A stretch of DNA of 64,000 bases from Rahnella victoriana (GCF_004330295.1 NZ_SJOJ01000010.1:1-64000); one strand, 5' to 3'. Numbered from the stretch's first letter, positions 30,518 through 39,264 are shown. Translations and numbers: made by a program. Notes: generated by a model not told the origin, from the letters alone.

Positions 30518-31933
30518 TTAGTCAACTTTCTTTGCCCAAACTGCCTGAGCATTTGTGAATTCACGCAGGCCAAAGTGCGAGAGCTCGCGACCATACCCGC
30601 TCTTTTTCACACCACCAACCGGGATGCGTGCATTCGTGGCAGAAAATCCGTTGATGAATACGCCTCCTGTTTCTAAGCGTCTCGCGATTCGCTGGGCACG
30701 GGAAACGTCGCTGGTCCAAAGGTTGCCCCCTAAGCCGTAATCACTGGTATTTGCCAGCTCAATGGCATGCTCGACGTCATCTGCGACAGTAATAGTTGCA
30801 ACAGGGCCGAAGGTTTCCTCATCAAATGCAGCCATTCCCGGACCGACTTCACCCAGTACGGTAGGCTCATAGAAGTTGCCGGGGCCCGCGATTTTATTCC
30901 CCCCAAGAAGACGTGTCGCGCCGGCTGCGAGTGTTCGTTCTACTTGATGATGTAATTCATCACGCAAATCTTTTCGCGCCATGGGCCCGATTCTGTTTTG
31001 CGGGTCCTGCGGATCGCCAACCTTCAACTGTCTGACGGCCGCGATAAATTTTTGTGTGAATTCCTCCGCGATGGGTTTTTCCAAAATAAACCGTTTCGCG
31101 GCTAAGCACACCTGGCCCGCATTTTGGAATCGCGCTTCAACACCCGCGGTAACAGCCAAATCAATATTGGCGTCAGCCAGCACAATAAATGCGTCTGAGC
31201 CACCTAGCTCAAGCAAGCTTTTTTTCAATGCTTTGCCTGCAATCGCCGATACGGCAGACCCCGCCCGCATACTCCCCGTCAATGTCACTGCGGCAATGCG
31301 ATCATCCTCAATCACTTTTGCAACAGTTTCGTTATCAGCAATAAGATTGGCGAATAAACCTTTTGGGAAGCCTGCACTCTCATAAGCATCCTGCAAAGCA
31401 TAGGCAGAGCCCATCACATTGGGCGCATGCTTGAGGATAAAACCGTTACCCGACAGCATAATCGGGCCCGAAGCGCGAATGACCTGCCATAAAGGGAAGT
31501 TCCAGGGCATGACGGCCAAAATTGAGCCAATGGGCAGATAGGAGACATGTACCTGATCGTCATTTTCGACAGAAACAGGTTCATCTGCGAGGATTGCCGG
31601 GCCATTGCTGGCAATCCAATCAATTGTCGCTGCACACTTCTCAACTTCTGCGCGGGCTGCTGCCAGTGTTTTCCCCATTTCAGCGGTGATGATCGCTGCC
31701 AAAGTACCTGAACGCTCGCGCAGAATCGCTGATAAACGACGATAAGCTTCTACGCGTTTCGGCATGGGAGTAGCACGCCACAACCGAAAAGCCGCGTTAT
31801 TACCTGCCAGCATGCCTTCTACTTCGTCAGCAGTTTGAAATGCATAAGTCGCGATCAACTCGTCCGTCGCAGGATTACGTGATGTCGCGACATCAGGAGA
31901 AAGCGTATTCTGTGTGACATATTGGGATGACAT
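30518..31933 (-). CDS. sad: NAD(P)-dependent succinate-semialdehyde/aldehyde dehydrogenase (Sad/YneI-like)
   Basis: A 471-residue aldehyde dehydrogenase. The general base Glu is in LLELGGSDAFIVL, the catalytic Cys in NAGQVCLAAKRF, and the N-terminal domain carries PWNFPLWQVIR. Length and motifs match E. coli Sad (462 residues), which oxidises succinate semialdehyde. In this neighbourhood it may also clear reactive aldehydes. An XRE regulator gene lies 99 bases upstream on the same strand and may control it. Confidence 0.88.
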   Translation of the reverse strand: MSSQYVTQNTLSPDVATSRNPATDELIATYAFQTADEVEGMLAGNNAAFRLWRATPMPKRVEAYRRLSAILRERSGTLAAIITAEMGKTLAAARAEVEKCAATIDWIASNGPAILADEPVSVENDDQVHVSYLPIGSILAVMPWNFPLWQVIRASGPIMLSGNGFILKHAPNVMGSAYALQDAYESAGFPKGLFANLIADNETVAKVIEDDRIAAVTLTGSMRAGSAVSAIAGKALKKSLLELGGSDAFIVLADANIDLAVTAGVEARFQNAGQVCLAAKRFILEKPIAEEFTQKFIAAVRQLKVGDPQDPQNRIGPMARKDLRDELHHQVERTLAAGATRLLGGNKIAGPGNFYEPTVLGEVGPGMAAFDEETFGPVATITVADDVEHAIELANTSDYGLGGNLWTSDVSRAQRIARRLETGGVFINGFSATNARIPVGGVKKSGYGRELSHFGLREFTNAQAVWAKKVD

Positions 31934-32032
31934 AGTTTTTGCCTCATAAACGGTTTAAGAGAAGCACGTTGTGTGCTTCGATAAAATTCAGTTTAGGCAG
32001 GTCGAATCATCCCTGGAAGGCGTCTTGTTATC

Positions 32033-32845
32033 CTATGACCGGGAGTCACAGGCAACGTGTCGGGGAATATAGGTCACCAGAGAAAGGTCGGGTCTCCCCT
32101 CTGGCGTGAGTGCAACATAGGTAAATTCAATATGTCCGGAAGTGGGATGCAAAAGCCGTTTGCTCCCCTCACCCATGCCTTTCACTTCCGTATCCAGCCA
32201 CCACTCCTTGAATTCCGGGCTTTTTTCAGAGAGTTCTTCAATGAGATGGTCAAAAGGCTTTTTGTCCTGAGCATGGGCGCGTGACGCGCGGAAAACGGAG
32301 ATCATTCCTCGTGCCATCTGCTCCCAATCCAGGATCTGCGTGCGATACGGACGATATAGAAACAGCAGTCGCAACGTATTACGCTCATGAGGTTCCAGCG
32401 ATCCATAATCGATGAACAAATCAGCAATAGCATCATTCCAGGCGAGAATATCAAGTCGGGCATTTCTCACATAGGCCGGAATGGGATCGATAGCGCGCAC
32501 TAAACTTTTCAGGCCATCACTCACACCATCCGCTAGGGGATGGGGTACCGGCTCTTCGCGCGGTGAAAGGGCAAAAAGATGGGATGATTCAATTCTGTTA
32601 AGTTTTAGAACTTTTGCTATACGCTGGAGTGCATCTGCCGAAGGTTTAATCTCTCTCCCCTGCTCAAGCCAGGTATACCAGCTCACACTGACTCCAGCCA
32701 GGATGGCGACTTCCTCACGACGTAAACCGGGTGTACGGCGGGTACCCTGCTGCATGCCGAAGTCCTGAGGATTAAGGCGTGCACGCCGGCTTACTAAGAA
32801 AGCACCGAGTTCACGACGCTGCTCTGAAGTGGTTTTTTTAACCAT
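32033..32845 (-). CDS. XRE-family regulator with MmyB-like ligand-binding domain
   Basis: A 270-residue regulator. The helix-turn-helix is in GLRREEVAILAGVSVSWYTW, and the rest (residues 105-260) fits the MmyB-like domain that binds fatty acids or other hydrophobic ligands. I place the start at ATG 32845 (MVKKTTSEQ); the frame from 33007 adds residues that overlap the decayed hydrolase gene. The ribosome binding site is weak. Such genes usually sit next to short-chain dehydrogenases or hydrolases they control; here the neighbours are a broken hydrolase and the aldehyde dehydrogenase. Confidence 0.87.
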   Translation of the reverse strand: MVKKTTSEQRRELGAFLVSRRARLNPQDFGMQQGTRRTPGLRREEVAILAGVSVSWYTWLEQGREIKPSADALQRIAKVLKLNRIESSHLFALSPREEPVPHPLADGVSDGLKSLVRAIDPIPAYVRNARLDILAWNDAIADLFIDYGSLEPHERNTLRLLFLYRPYRTQILDWEQMARGMISVFRASRAHAQDKKPFDHLIEELSEKSPEFKEWWLDTEVKGMGEGSKRLLHPTSGHIEFTYVALTPEGRPDLSLVTYIPRHVACDSRS

Positions 32846-33095
32846 AATAGTCTGCCTGTAAATGATGCGTGAAAAACTGCTCGAGGTGGTCCACCGCCTG
32901 ACCGACGTATTCCGGGACGTCATACATCTGATAATGGCGCGCGCCTGGGATTTCAAGGACCGGCTGTGTGAGCAGGATTTCCGCCAGATGGAAAGCATCG
33001 AAGCCAAGAATTAACGCATCACTCAAGTAATGCCGGCGATTAGTGGAGTTTGCGTGTTGTCCGCGCTCAGTTCGGTAGTAAGTTATAGCAGGCAT
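32838..33095 (-). pseudogene. Remnant of an alpha/beta hydrolase (C-terminal third, with internal deletion)
   Basis: The 85-codon frame contains RTERGQHANSTNRRHYL, LILGFDAFHLAEILLTQPVL and YQMYDVPEYVGQAVDHLEQF. These match the last part of a known hydrolase family in which the segments are normally separated by about 30 further residues; the N-terminal two-thirds with the catalytic Ser are missing. A stop codon lies immediately before the first ATG. It overlaps the start of the XRE gene by eight bases, so the two were probably once coupled genes. Confidence 0.7.
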
Positions 33096-33124
33096 TTACC
33101 ACCGAGAGACTAATAAAAAAGGGG

Positions 33125-33150
33125 TCATTCTGGTGGTCTTGACAGAATGA
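33125..33150 (-). terminator. Possible terminator on the minus strand
   Basis: TCATTCTG (33125-33132) pairs with CAGAATGA (33143-33150); on the minus strand CCCC and then TTTTTT follow. It is 84 bases past the end of the Hok-like gene. Confidence 0.5.
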
Positions 33151-33207
33151 GGAGAAAAAAGGAAAAGAACGGGTGCCTGAGGTCAACATACGTTGGCAAC
33201 ATCGTAA

Positions 33208-33229
33208 AAGGTGGGGCGAACCCCACCTT
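33208..33229 (-). terminator. Terminator of the hok-type mRNA
   Basis: Nine-base perfect stem AAGGTGGGG / CCCCACCTT with a four-base loop that reads TTCG on the minus strand, followed by TTTTA. Confidence 0.75.
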
Positions 33230-33233
33230 ACGG

Positions 33234-33386
33234 TTAGCTCTTAATTTCGTAGCTTAAGACTGCCGCAATTTCTGTCATGCCCTGTTTGATATGCAATTCG
33301 CAAAGCGAATCCCGTACCATCCAGGTCCAGGCCAAAAGCGTGAAACAAATCACGATGAGGCCATGTAACACAAGCTTTCGCGACAT
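33234..33386 (-). CDS. hok: Hok/Gef family type I toxin
   Basis: A 50-residue toxin: MSRKLVLHGLIVICFTLLAW, then TWMVRDSLCELHIKQGMTEI and AAVLSYEIKS. It has the single membrane segment (residues 6-24) and the conserved SLCEL core and Tyr-Glu near the end that define the family. A strong GGAGGG lies just upstream of ATG 33386. Hok-type peptides insert in the inner membrane and collapse the membrane potential. Translation is expected to depend on the overlapping mok frame and to be blocked by the antisense RNA on the plus strand. Confidence 0.92.
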   Translation of the reverse strand: MSRKLVLHGLIVICFTLLAWTWMVRDSLCELHIKQGMTEIAAVLSYEIKS

Positions 33387-33442
33387 CTTGCCCTCCGTTG
33401 CATTTCTGCTTTTAAGAGGCTATCCTGCTGTTGCTTAGACAT
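33350..33442 (-). CDS. mok: Mok-type leader frame overlapping hok
   Basis: A 30-codon frame from ATG 33442 (MSKQQQDSLLKAEMQRRARC) that covers the hok ribosome binding site and ends at 33350, 37 bases inside hok in another frame. This is the arrangement of mok in hok/sok loci, where translation of mok opens the hok start. No function of the peptide itself is expected. Confidence 0.72.
   Translation of the reverse strand: MSKQQQDSLLKAEMQRRARCRESLCYMASS
33398..33426 (+). promoter_or_regulatory. Promoter of the Sok-type antisense RNA
   Basis: A -35 TTGCAT (33398-33403), a 17-base spacer and -10 TATCCT (33421-33426) on the strand opposite to hok. Confidence 0.65.
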
Positions 33443-33493
33443 GCGATGGATAGCCTCGGGTAGATTGAAAAATTTCCCCGGGGCTTTCGTCTT
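33433..33493 (+). ncRNA. sok: Sok-type antisense RNA
   Basis: About 60 bases transcribed opposite to the mok start. It begins about seven bases after TATCCT, contains TTAGACATGCGATGG and ends with a hairpin (CCTCGGG at 33454-33460 with CCCGGGG at 33477-33483, GAAA loop) followed by CTTTCGTCTT. The sequence and arrangement resemble known Sok RNAs. It covers the mok start codon (33440-33442), so it should repress mok and hence hok. The target region can also form the stem 33416-33425 / 33448-33457. Ends are estimates. Confidence 0.72.
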
Positions 33494-33712
33494 ATATGCC
33501 TTGAACAACAATGCTCAAGCCAGACAAGCCTCAAGCACCCGCGCGCATTCTACCAGTCTTCCCTCTCTGTATTTCGATGTTTTATTGTTCACTTTGTCCT
33601 AATTTTCACCCGCTTACACGTTCCTGTATTATCCTTTTCTCTAATCGGCATTAGACATCTATACGGCTATCACTTAGGATTGAACCACCTGGGATAACTG
33701 CCTGATGCCACG

Positions 33713-35026
33713 ATGAAAATTAAACACCTACCTCTTGATCAGAATATTAATGGCTGGGCCGCGCTGCGGGATGAGACACGTCGTTACCCGGCCTTGCGTG
33801 GCCCGGTCACCGCCGACTGGCTGGTGATTGGCGCCGGATTTGCCGGACTGGCGTTTGCCCGCCGTATTGCGGAACTTCGCCCTCACCAGCACATTGTTGT
33901 GCTCGAAGCGCTGGATGTGGCGGATAACGCCTCGGCACGAAATTCGGGTTTTGTAATTGATTTGCCGCACACCGTGGGCAGCACATCAGCGGAACTGGAG
34001 CATGCCAATGCGTATCGCCGCCTGTTGCAGTACGGGTTGAGCCATCTGAAACACACCGTCGACCGCCATCACATTGAATGTGACTGGCTGAATTCGGGGA
34101 AATATCACTGCGCGGTGAGCGAGCAGTTTGACGGTGAAATCGCGCATTATCAGCAGGAACTTACCACTCTCGGCGAGCACTTCGAACTGCTGGACAGAGC
34201 CGCGCTCAGGCAGCGGCTGGGCACAAGTTTCTACCGCAGCGCGGTGTATACGCCCAACTGTATTCTGGTCAATCCGGCGGCGCTGATCAGCGGGCTGACG
34301 GACACCTTGCCGCCGAATGTCACGGTATACGCCAATTCTCCGGCCTTACAGATTGATACGCAGGGCACGATCCGGGCGCAAACGCCACATGGCGAAGTGC
34401 GCGCCGGTAAGCTGATGCTGGCGATCAATGGCGCCGCGCGCGGTCTCCCGCTGTTCAAAGGCAACGTGTTTGCCATGTCGACATTCGCCACCCTGACGGA
34501 ACCCCTGACGCCGGAACAGCGCGCGCTGATCGGCGATATTGCGCCGTGGGGGTCAACACCCGTCAATGCGCTGGCGGGCGCGACGCTGCGCTATACCTCT
34601 GACCACCGCTTCCTGATCCGCGAACACGTCAACTTTACACCGGGGCTGGTGACCGGTGCCGTTGAAACCGGCCGCCATGCGCACAGACATCAGCGGTTGT
34701 TTGCGCGCATTTACCCGCAGTTGCAGGACGTGAACATGGCGTATACCTGGTCGGGGCTGATCAGCATCACGCGCAACGGCGCGCCGGTATGGGGGAAAAT
34801 TGCCGACAATGTTTATTCGTCTGCAGGATGTAACGGTTCAGGCAGTTCAAAACAGAGCGCATTCGGGCGTCTGCTGGCAGAACATGCCCTGAATGAAGAT
34901 AATCCGTTGCTGGCGGATATGCAGGGGATCGGACGCGCCAGTTATCTGCCGCCGCGCCCGTTGCTGGATGCCGGAGTGAAAGGCTTTATGGCGCGGGAAC
35001 GGTGGCGTTCCCGCAGCGAACTCTGA
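33713..35026 (+). CDS. FAD-dependent oxidoreductase (DAO family)
   Basis: A 437-residue flavoenzyme of the D-amino acid oxidase fold. The dinucleotide-binding motif is VIGAGFAGLAFARRI (residues 38-52), and the C-terminal flavin contact is SSAGCNGSGSSKQS. Size and layout resemble gamma-glutamylputrescine oxidase and other amine oxidases, but the substrate cannot be read from sequence. It converges on a MetNIQ-like importer with a terminator between, so a functional link to that importer is only suggestive. Confidence 0.87.
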   Translation: MKIKHLPLDQNINGWAALRDETRRYPALRGPVTADWLVIGAGFAGLAFARRIAELRPHQHIVVLEALDVADNASARNSGFVIDLPHTVGSTSAELEHANAYRRLLQYGLSHLKHTVDRHHIECDWLNSGKYHCAVSEQFDGEIAHYQQELTTLGEHFELLDRAALRQRLGTSFYRSAVYTPNCILVNPAALISGLTDTLPPNVTVYANSPALQIDTQGTIRAQTPHGEVRAGKLMLAINGAARGLPLFKGNVFAMSTFATLTEPLTPEQRALIGDIAPWGSTPVNALAGATLRYTSDHRFLIREHVNFTPGLVTGAVETGRHAHRHQRLFARIYPQLQDVNMAYTWSGLISITRNGAPVWGKIADNVYSSAGCNGSGSSKQSAFGRLLAEHALNEDNPLLADMQGIGRASYLPPRPLLDAGVKGFMARERWRSRSEL

Positions 35027-35036
35027 GAGATGTACA

Positions 35037-35065
35037 AAGCCGGTCGTCGTCATGACAACCGGCTT
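35037..35065 (+). terminator. Terminator of the FAD oxidoreductase gene
   Basis: AAGCCGGT (35037-35044) pairs with ACCGGCTT (35058-35065), with an inner GTC/GAC extension, followed by six T. Confidence 0.85.
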
Positions 35066-35067
35066 TT

Positions 35068-35724
35068 TTAATGCCGTTTATCGACCCGCGCCACGATGCG
35101 ATCGCCCAGCCACTGAATACCGCATACCATCACAATCAGCACTACGATCACCTCAATCATCACAACCGTTTCGAAACGCTGATACCCGTAACGGATCGCC
35201 AGATCGCCCAGCCCGCCCGCGCCGATAGCGCCCGCCATGGCGGAAGCGCCAATCAGTGCCACCAGCGTGACCACAAATCCGGAAAGAATGCCCGGCAAGG
35301 CTTCCGGGATCAGAACGTCCCAGACAATGCGCAGCTTACTGGCTCCCATCGCCCGCACGGCGTCGATCAGTCCGCGATCAACATCCCGCAACGACACCTC
35401 CGCCACCCGCGCAAAATAAGGTGTGGCGGTAATGGAAAGCGGAACAATCGCCGCCCAGGTGCCCAGCGACGTGCCCACCAGAAAACGGGTCACCGGGATC
35501 AGCGCCACCAGTAAAATAATAAACGGCAGCGAACGGAAACCGTTGATCACCAGCCCGAGCGAGCGGTTCACCCAGCGGTTTTCAGCAATGCCGCCCGGAC
35601 TGCTCATCACCAGGATAAGCCCCAGCGGCAAACCGGCAATCAGGGAAAACAGGCCGGAAATCGCCGTCATCAGCAAGGTGTCTTCGACAGCGTTAATCAG
35701 TAAATCAATCATGACCGGAGACAT
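35068..35724 (-). CDS. metI: MetI-like ABC permease
   Basis: A 218-residue inner-membrane permease with about five hydrophobic segments and the coupling loop IDAVRAMGASKLRIVWDVLIP. Length matches E. coli MetI (217). It overlaps the ATPase gene by 20 bases. Family members import methionine, D-methionine or related compounds; the presence of a separate FAD oxidase next door leaves other substrates open. Confidence 0.9.
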   Translation of the reverse strand: MSPVMIDLLINAVEDTLLMTAISGLFSLIAGLPLGLILVMSSPGGIAENRWVNRSLGLVINGFRSLPFIILLVALIPVTRFLVGTSLGTWAAIVPLSITATPYFARVAEVSLRDVDRGLIDAVRAMGASKLRIVWDVLIPEALPGILSGFVVTLVALIGASAMAGAIGAGGLGDLAIRYGYQRFETVVMIEVIVVLIVMVCGIQWLGDRIVARVDKRH

Positions 35725-36859
35725 AACCTGTCAGCTCCACGGTGGCCTGGTGCTGTTGCAGCCAGTGTAAAACAGCCTGCTCAGCGGCGGCATCCTGTAC
35801 CGGCACTGAGAAGAAGAAACGAACCACGGCATAATGCTGGATATGGTCCACCCCGCCCTGGATCAGACGGAATTTTCCCGGCAACGCGATAGCCATCAGC
35901 GTGAGGATTTCCCCCTGCCTGCCCTGCTCCGCATATTGCACGCTGTAAATCGCCTCGCCTTTTCGCACCGGTGACAGACGTTCTGCCAGTGCTTCCGGCA
36001 ACTGCGGCAGTAATCCCTGCAACAACGTACGGGTCAGCGGTGATTGCGGATGAGCAAACACCTGCCACACTGGCCCTTCTTCGATAATTTCACCGTCATT
36101 GATCACGGCCACGCGATGCGCAATTTTTTTGATCACTTCCATCTCATGAGTGATCAGCAAAATGGTGATGCCGAGTGTCTGATTAAGCGATTGCAGGAGC
36201 GAAAGGATTGAACGGGTAGTTTCAGGATCCAGCGCGGATGTGGCTTCGTCACAAAGTAAAAGGGCAGGATTCGCCGCCAGTGCGCGGGCAATTCCGACGC
36301 GCTGTTTCTGGCCGCCGGAGAGTGCCGCCGGGTAATTTTTCGCTTTGTCTGCCAGCCCGACCAGCGCCAGCAATTCTGCCACCCGTGTCTGCCGCCGGGC
36401 CTTGTCATACCCGGCGATTTTCAGGGGCAGCGCCACGTTCTGTTCAACCGTTTTGGCCGCCAGCAAATTGAAATGCTGGAACACCATGCCGACGCGGCTG
36501 CGCACCGACTGCAAAGCTTTCTCGTTCAGACCGGTGATCGCGCGGCCTTCGATTTCAATCACTCCGCTGTCCGGCTGTTCCAGTCCGTTGAGACAGCGGA
36601 TCAGGGTAGATTTACCTGCGCCGCTGCGACCGATAATGCCCACGATTTCGCCCCGCCGGACGGTCAGTGAGACATCTTTCAGCGCCTGCGTGGTGCCAAA
36701 CTGGCGGCTGACGCGGTCGAGACGGACGACGTCATGCGCCTCCCCGCGGTTCGGCTTCAGGCTTTCCGCTGCAAACTGCCCGGCGTCAGCCGGGCGGGCA
36801 TGGGCGGTTTCTGAAGGCGTCGCCGTGAAATGCGCGCCGGTTTCAGAGAGGGTCGTCAT
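35705..36859 (-). CDS. metN: MetN-like ABC ATPase with N-terminal extension
   Basis: A 384-residue ATPase. Walker A is GRSGAGKSTLIRCL, signature LSGGQKQRVGIARAL, Walker B LLLCDEATSALD and the H-loop LITHEMEV. The last 80 residues fit the NIL domain, the methionine-sensing part of MetN. About 40 extra residues precede the usual MetN start, ending near DVVRLDRVSRQF; an unannotated later start would remove them, but no clear ATG with a ribosome binding site is seen there. Confidence 0.9.
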   Translation of the reverse strand: MTTLSETGAHFTATPSETAHARPADAGQFAAESLKPNRGEAHDVVRLDRVSRQFGTTQALKDVSLTVRRGEIVGIIGRSGAGKSTLIRCLNGLEQPDSGVIEIEGRAITGLNEKALQSVRSRVGMVFQHFNLLAAKTVEQNVALPLKIAGYDKARRQTRVAELLALVGLADKAKNYPAALSGGQKQRVGIARALAANPALLLCDEATSALDPETTRSILSLLQSLNQTLGITILLITHEMEVIKKIAHRVAVINDGEIIEEGPVWQVFAHPQSPLTRTLLQGLLPQLPEALAERLSPVRKGEAIYSVQYAEQGRQGEILTLMAIALPGKFRLIQGGVDHIQHYAVVRFFFSVPVQDAAAEQAVLHWLQQHQATVELTGYVSGHD

Positions 36860-36868
36860 GCTGAATCC

Positions 36869-37711
36869 TTACCAGGCGGAAACGCCAGTGCCTTTATAGA
36901 CCTTATCAAACACCTGTTTGACGGCATCATTCTGGTAAGAACTGACCAGTGTCTTCACCCACGGCGCATGCACATTTTCGGTTTTCACCGCGATAAAGTT
37001 GTTATACGGATTGTCTTTAACCGGTTCCTGCGCAATGCGATCGGCAGGCGTCAGGCCACTTTTCAGCGCCCAGTCGGTGTTCACAATCGCGGCATCCAGA
37101 TCCGGCACGGAGCGACCGATAATGCCGGAATCCAGTTCTTTGATGGTGACGTGGCGTGGATTTTCGGTGATATCTGCCGTGGTAGCGAAAATACCGGCAC
37201 CCGGCTTCAGTTTAATCACACCGGATTGCTGAAGCAGGATCAGGCCGCGTGCTTCGTTCGCCGGATCGTTGGGCACGCCAATCACCGCGCCCTCTTTCAG
37301 TTCGTCGGCAGTTTTCACTTTTTTGGAGTACAGACCAATCGGCCAGACGGCGGTATCCCCGACGCGCACGATATCGTAGTGATTCACTTTGATCTGATTA
37401 TCGAGGAAAGGCTGATGCTGGAAGGCATTGGCATCCACTTCCCCGTTTTGCAGCGCCTCGTTAGGCTGGTTGTAATCGTTGAAGACCACCGGTTTTACGG
37501 TCAGACCTTTTGCGGCGGCCTGTTTAACCACTTCACGCCAGACATCTTCATCCTCACCGCTGATAATGCCGACCTTGATGGTGGTTTTATCGGCGGCCTG
37601 CGCGGCACTCAGCTGTGCCAGCACGCTGCCGGAAATCAGCACCGCAGACGTTGCAGCCAGTAAAAAAGCACGGTTAAGGCGGGTCTTAGTTTTAGTCAAT
37701 TTCGTGCGCAT
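36869..37711 (-). CDS. metQ: MetQ/NlpA family substrate-binding protein
   Basis: A 280-residue binding protein. The N-terminus is a long Sec signal ending AQLSAAQAA, before DKTTIKVGIISGEDEDVWRE. There is no Cys at the cleavage region, so unlike E. coli MetQ it should be soluble in the periplasm and not a lipoprotein. Typical stretches are NEGEVDANAFQHQPFLD-like (NGEVDANAFQHQPFLDNQ) and VPNDPANEARGLILLQ. It is the first gene of the importer operon. No MetJ-type box is evident in the 180 bases upstream. Confidence 0.9.
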   Translation of the reverse strand: MRTKLTKTKTRLNRAFLLAATSAVLISGSVLAQLSAAQAADKTTIKVGIISGEDEDVWREVVKQAAAKGLTVKPVVFNDYNQPNEALQNGEVDANAFQHQPFLDNQIKVNHYDIVRVGDTAVWPIGLYSKKVKTADELKEGAVIGVPNDPANEARGLILLQQSGVIKLKPGAGIFATTADITENPRHVTIKELDSGIIGRSVPDLDAAIVNTDWALKSGLTPADRIAQEPVKDNPYNNFIAVKTENVHAPWVKTLVSSYQNDAVKQVFDKVYKGTGVSAW

Positions 37712-37891
37712 TGCGTATCCCCAAAAGTATGATGAGAGGCCTGCACAGGGCTGTGTTTCCGTGCAGGAATTTGGCGAGTATACCCATCGGCATATTTCTT
37801 TATAATATTGTTTTAATGATAGTTATTTCGGAAATGAATAACTGAAATGGCATAGCAAATCGATAAAAATGCTAAGGCACACGGGCGGGGT

Positions 37892-38701
37892 TTACTGGCG
37901 TTCGGCGAGGTATCTGGCGGGCGGTTTTCCGACCGTTTTGCGGAACATAGTGACAAAGCCGCTGGCATTCTCGTATCCGAGATCCAGCGCGACGGTCTGC
38001 ACGCTTTCCCCCTGCGACAACCGCTGAAGCGACAAAATCACATGCAACTGCCGGCGCCACTGGCCAAAGCTCATGCCGATTTCCTGCATCAGCAAGCGGC
38101 TCATGTTGCGCTCGCTCATGCCAATCCGCGTCGCCCAGTCCCGCAGCAGAATTTTATCTGACGGGTTCGCCAGCAGCAGCGCGCTCAGGCGTCGTAACCG
38201 CGCATCCTGCGGCATTGGCAGGTGTAACCCTTCAACCGGCGCGGCAGAAATTTCATCGAGCAGCGTGGCGATCAGCCGCCCTTCGCGCCCCTGTTCCGCA
38301 TACAGTTCGGGAAATTGGGTCGCTTTGAGCATCAGTTCACGCAGTAAGGGCGAGACGGCAATTGTGCAGCATTCCTGCGGCAAATCCACTGCCGTACCCG
38401 GTTCGATAAACAGGCAGTAGCATTCGGTTTCGCCCGTACCGCGCGCCGAATGTGGCAGATTGCCGGGGATCCACACCGCGCATTGCGGCGGCACAATCCA
38501 TGTCCCCTGATCGACTTCACAATTGAGGATGCCGCGCAGTGTATAAAAAAGCTGTGCCCGGCGATGGCTGTGTCGGGCATATTCCCAGTTTTCTGACGCC
38601 ACTGTGGCGTTCAGCAACACGACGGGTCGCGGCACATTATCGACATCAAACGTGCCGGAAGGTTGACTGAGCGACGTGGCGGTCAGTGACACCGACATCA
38701 T
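37892..38701 (-). CDS. AraC-family regulator with N-terminal cupin
   Basis: A 269-residue regulator. An N-terminal cupin-like part (residues 20-110, including WEYARHSHRRAQLFYTLRG) precedes the double helix-turn-helix at about 170-265 (LLRDWATRIGMSERNMSRLL and VALDLGYENASGFVTMFRK). The start ATG 38701 has GAGAGGGGG just upstream; ATG 38698 is an alternative. The gene is divergent from the unknown gene at 38857, with 155 bases between, so that gene is a likely target. Confidence 0.9.
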   Translation of the reverse strand: MMSVSLTATSLSQPSGTFDVDNVPRPVVLLNATVASENWEYARHSHRRAQLFYTLRGILNCEVDQGTWIVPPQCAVWIPGNLPHSARGTGETECYCLFIEPGTAVDLPQECCTIAVSPLLRELMLKATQFPELYAEQGREGRLIATLLDEISAAPVEGLHLPMPQDARLRRLSALLLANPSDKILLRDWATRIGMSERNMSRLLMQEIGMSFGQWRRQLHVILSLQRLSQGESVQTVALDLGYENASGFVTMFRKTVGKPPARYLAERQ

Positions 38702-38856
38702 AACCCCCTCTCCCGGCGTGACGCGGCAGTGTGGCCGGATTGAACAACAGTCTGGCGATTCTGTGCAATGACGCCCTGCCAGCGGGTCAGATAAGGTGAT
38801 GGTCTTTGCGGGCAATGCATGCTGCGCCGCCCGTTCTTACCTACAGGAGCCTCATC

Positions 38857-39264
38857 ATGCTTATTAATGCCGGGCAATTTCCCATCGTCAGGGTGCAGTT
38901 TAATGCCACGTCGGTTCATGCCGCGAATCAGTCGCCGTTCGCCGATTTTGATGCCCTGCTTGACCGCAACCAGCCGTTCGTCTTTATTAACGATGAAGGT
39001 CTGGGCAGCGAGCGCCATGAGCAATCGCAGGAGGAAATGCAGGCGATTGTGCTTTGGCGCAAGAAGAACCGCCATGCCCTGCGCGAGCGGGTAAAAGGCA
39101 GTATTTATATTGAACCGGATACCGACAACCGTATGGCCGCAGAAAGCTTTGCCCGCACGTACGAGAAATTCTGGGGCTATCCGATGCTGATTGTCGCCGA
39201 CGAAAATGAAGCCCTTGCGCTGGCGCAAAAGATCCTGACTGATTGTCATGTATCCCCGCAGTGA
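38857..39264 (+). CDS. Conserved-looking protein of unknown function
   Basis: A 135-residue soluble protein, start ATG 38857 with AGGAG seven bases upstream. It is acidic, has no membrane segment, and seems alpha/beta (for example RVQFNATSVHA, PFVFINDEGLGS, GYPMLIVADENEALALAQKI). I do not recognise the family. It is divergently paired with an AraC regulator and followed by a Fur-box-like site and a strong terminator. Confidence 0.75.
   Translation: MLINAGQFPIVRVQFNATSVHAANQSPFADFDALLDRNQPFVFINDEGLGSERHEQSQEEMQAIVLWRKKNRHALRERVKGSIYIEPDTDNRMAAESFARTYEKFWGYPMLIVADENEALALAQKILTDCHVSPQ

Noticed and set aside
37712..37891. MetJ box upstream of the MetQ-like gene
   Set aside because: No AGACNTCT-like tandem repeats found.
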